A stretch of DNA of 64,000 nucleotides, from the NCBI GenBank assembly GCA_021790935.1, contig JAJYFL010000003.1:213561-277560 (forward strand), in the 5' to 3' direction. Within the stretch, counting starts at the first letter, position 1. Each line of letters begins with the position of its first letter. Shown here piece by piece: positions 63,876 through 64,000 of the stretch. The notes below the pieces were generated by a model, which saw only the letters and a program-made list of their open reading frames with translations, searched no databases and had not been told where the DNA came from. A program made the translations under genes and the position numbers. This stretch comes from a bacterium. Lineage in GTDB: Bacteria > Vulcanimicrobiota > Vulcanimicrobiia > Vulcanimicrobiales > Vulcanimicrobiaceae.

Positions 63876-64000
63876 TTACTGAATGCCGCCGACGCTCGTG
63901 CTCGTGACCGTCACACCCACGGTCGCGGTCTTGCCGCTGCCGCCGGTGATCGTGATCTGACAGGTGCCGACGGCGGCCGGCGTGACTTTGTAGACCGCGG
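63876..64000 (-). CDS. C-terminus of a secreted immunoglobulin-like protein (partial)
   Basis: The last 41 codons of a gene entering from the right edge. The end reads AVYKVTPAAVGTCQITITGG, then SGKTATVGVTVTSTSVGGIQ and a TAA stop, a typical end of a Big_2/cadherin-like beta domain in envelope proteins. It stops 16 bases before the copy B start codon, so the genes are likely co-transcribed. A copy of this tail sits between the two lipoprotein genes. Confidence 0.6.
   Translation of the reverse strand, partial: AVYKVTPAAVGTCQITITGGSGKTATVGVTVTSTSVGGIQ

Overview
This window is GC-rich bacterial chromosome, densely coding, with short intergenic gaps and many start/stop overlaps. No phage, plasmid, IS transposase or CRISPR array is visible. 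A complete hopanoid operon, an L10-leader-controlled ribosomal operon, eight tRNA genes of bacterial type and many secreted beta-propeller proteins point to a bacterium. Gene content and style resemble Candidatus Eremiobacterota (WPS-2) or a neighbouring deep lineage. That placement is inference from content only; Dormibacterota or Acidobacteriota-like lineages are not excluded.

Left part (1-18.3 kb): a chemotaxis pair (cheR, truncated cheB) sits directly behind a geranylgeranyl-reductase-family flavoprotein. A K+-independent-type proton-pumping pyrophosphatase and an M48 peptidase follow. Next is a block of central carbon metabolism: pyruvate:ferredoxin oxidoreductase with a GltD-like NAD(P)H/iron-sulfur partner, then phosphoketolase plus acetate kinase. 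Just upstream of the phosphoketolase lie a type III polyketide synthase and an isoprenylcysteine-methyltransferase-like protein whose frame runs without a stop codon into the phosphoketolase.

Hopanoid region (19.0-36.9 kb): two converging operons. The plus-strand operon encodes a feruloyl-CoA-synthetase-like ligase, HpnK, HpnI, a PlsC-like acyltransferase, a secreted protein and an MFS transporter. The minus-strand operon encodes an acetolactate-synthase-like TPP enzyme, a fusion of a degenerate prenyltransferase domain with type 2 IPP isomerase, HpnC, HpnD, HpnE, squalene-hopene cyclase, HpnH, HpnA and HpnG. Together they can take IPP/DMAPP-derived farnesyl-PP to squalene, hopene, adenosylhopane and amino-sugar-decorated bacteriohopanetetrol, with a possible further acylation step that is not a described hopanoid route.

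Housekeeping and tRNA region (36.9-49.6 kb): rpmG, tRNA-Trp, secE, nusG, rplK, rplA, an L10 leader with promoter and attenuator, rplJ and rplL; seven further tRNAs; a free-methionine-sulfoxide reductase fused to a hemerythrin domain; an AhbC/AhbD-type radical SAM pair for siroheme-dependent heme synthesis next to a multi-pass membrane protein; a stomatin-like protein, a thioesterase and a cytidylate-kinase-like protein.

Right part (49.6-64 kb): a DHA2 efflux pump, a nitronate-monooxygenase-like flavoprotein, two secreted phosphoesterases (one carrying an N-terminal beta-propeller), a BTAD-type regulator facing an inverted, decayed ATPase fragment, small secreted proteins, and a tandem array of nearly identical beta-propeller lipoproteins with remnants of further copies. 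Two palindromic elements with CTAGGAG termini (40.9 kb and 55.7 kb) look like a dispersed repeat family. Several genes appear to start leaderlessly, with a -10 box six or seven bases before the start codon.
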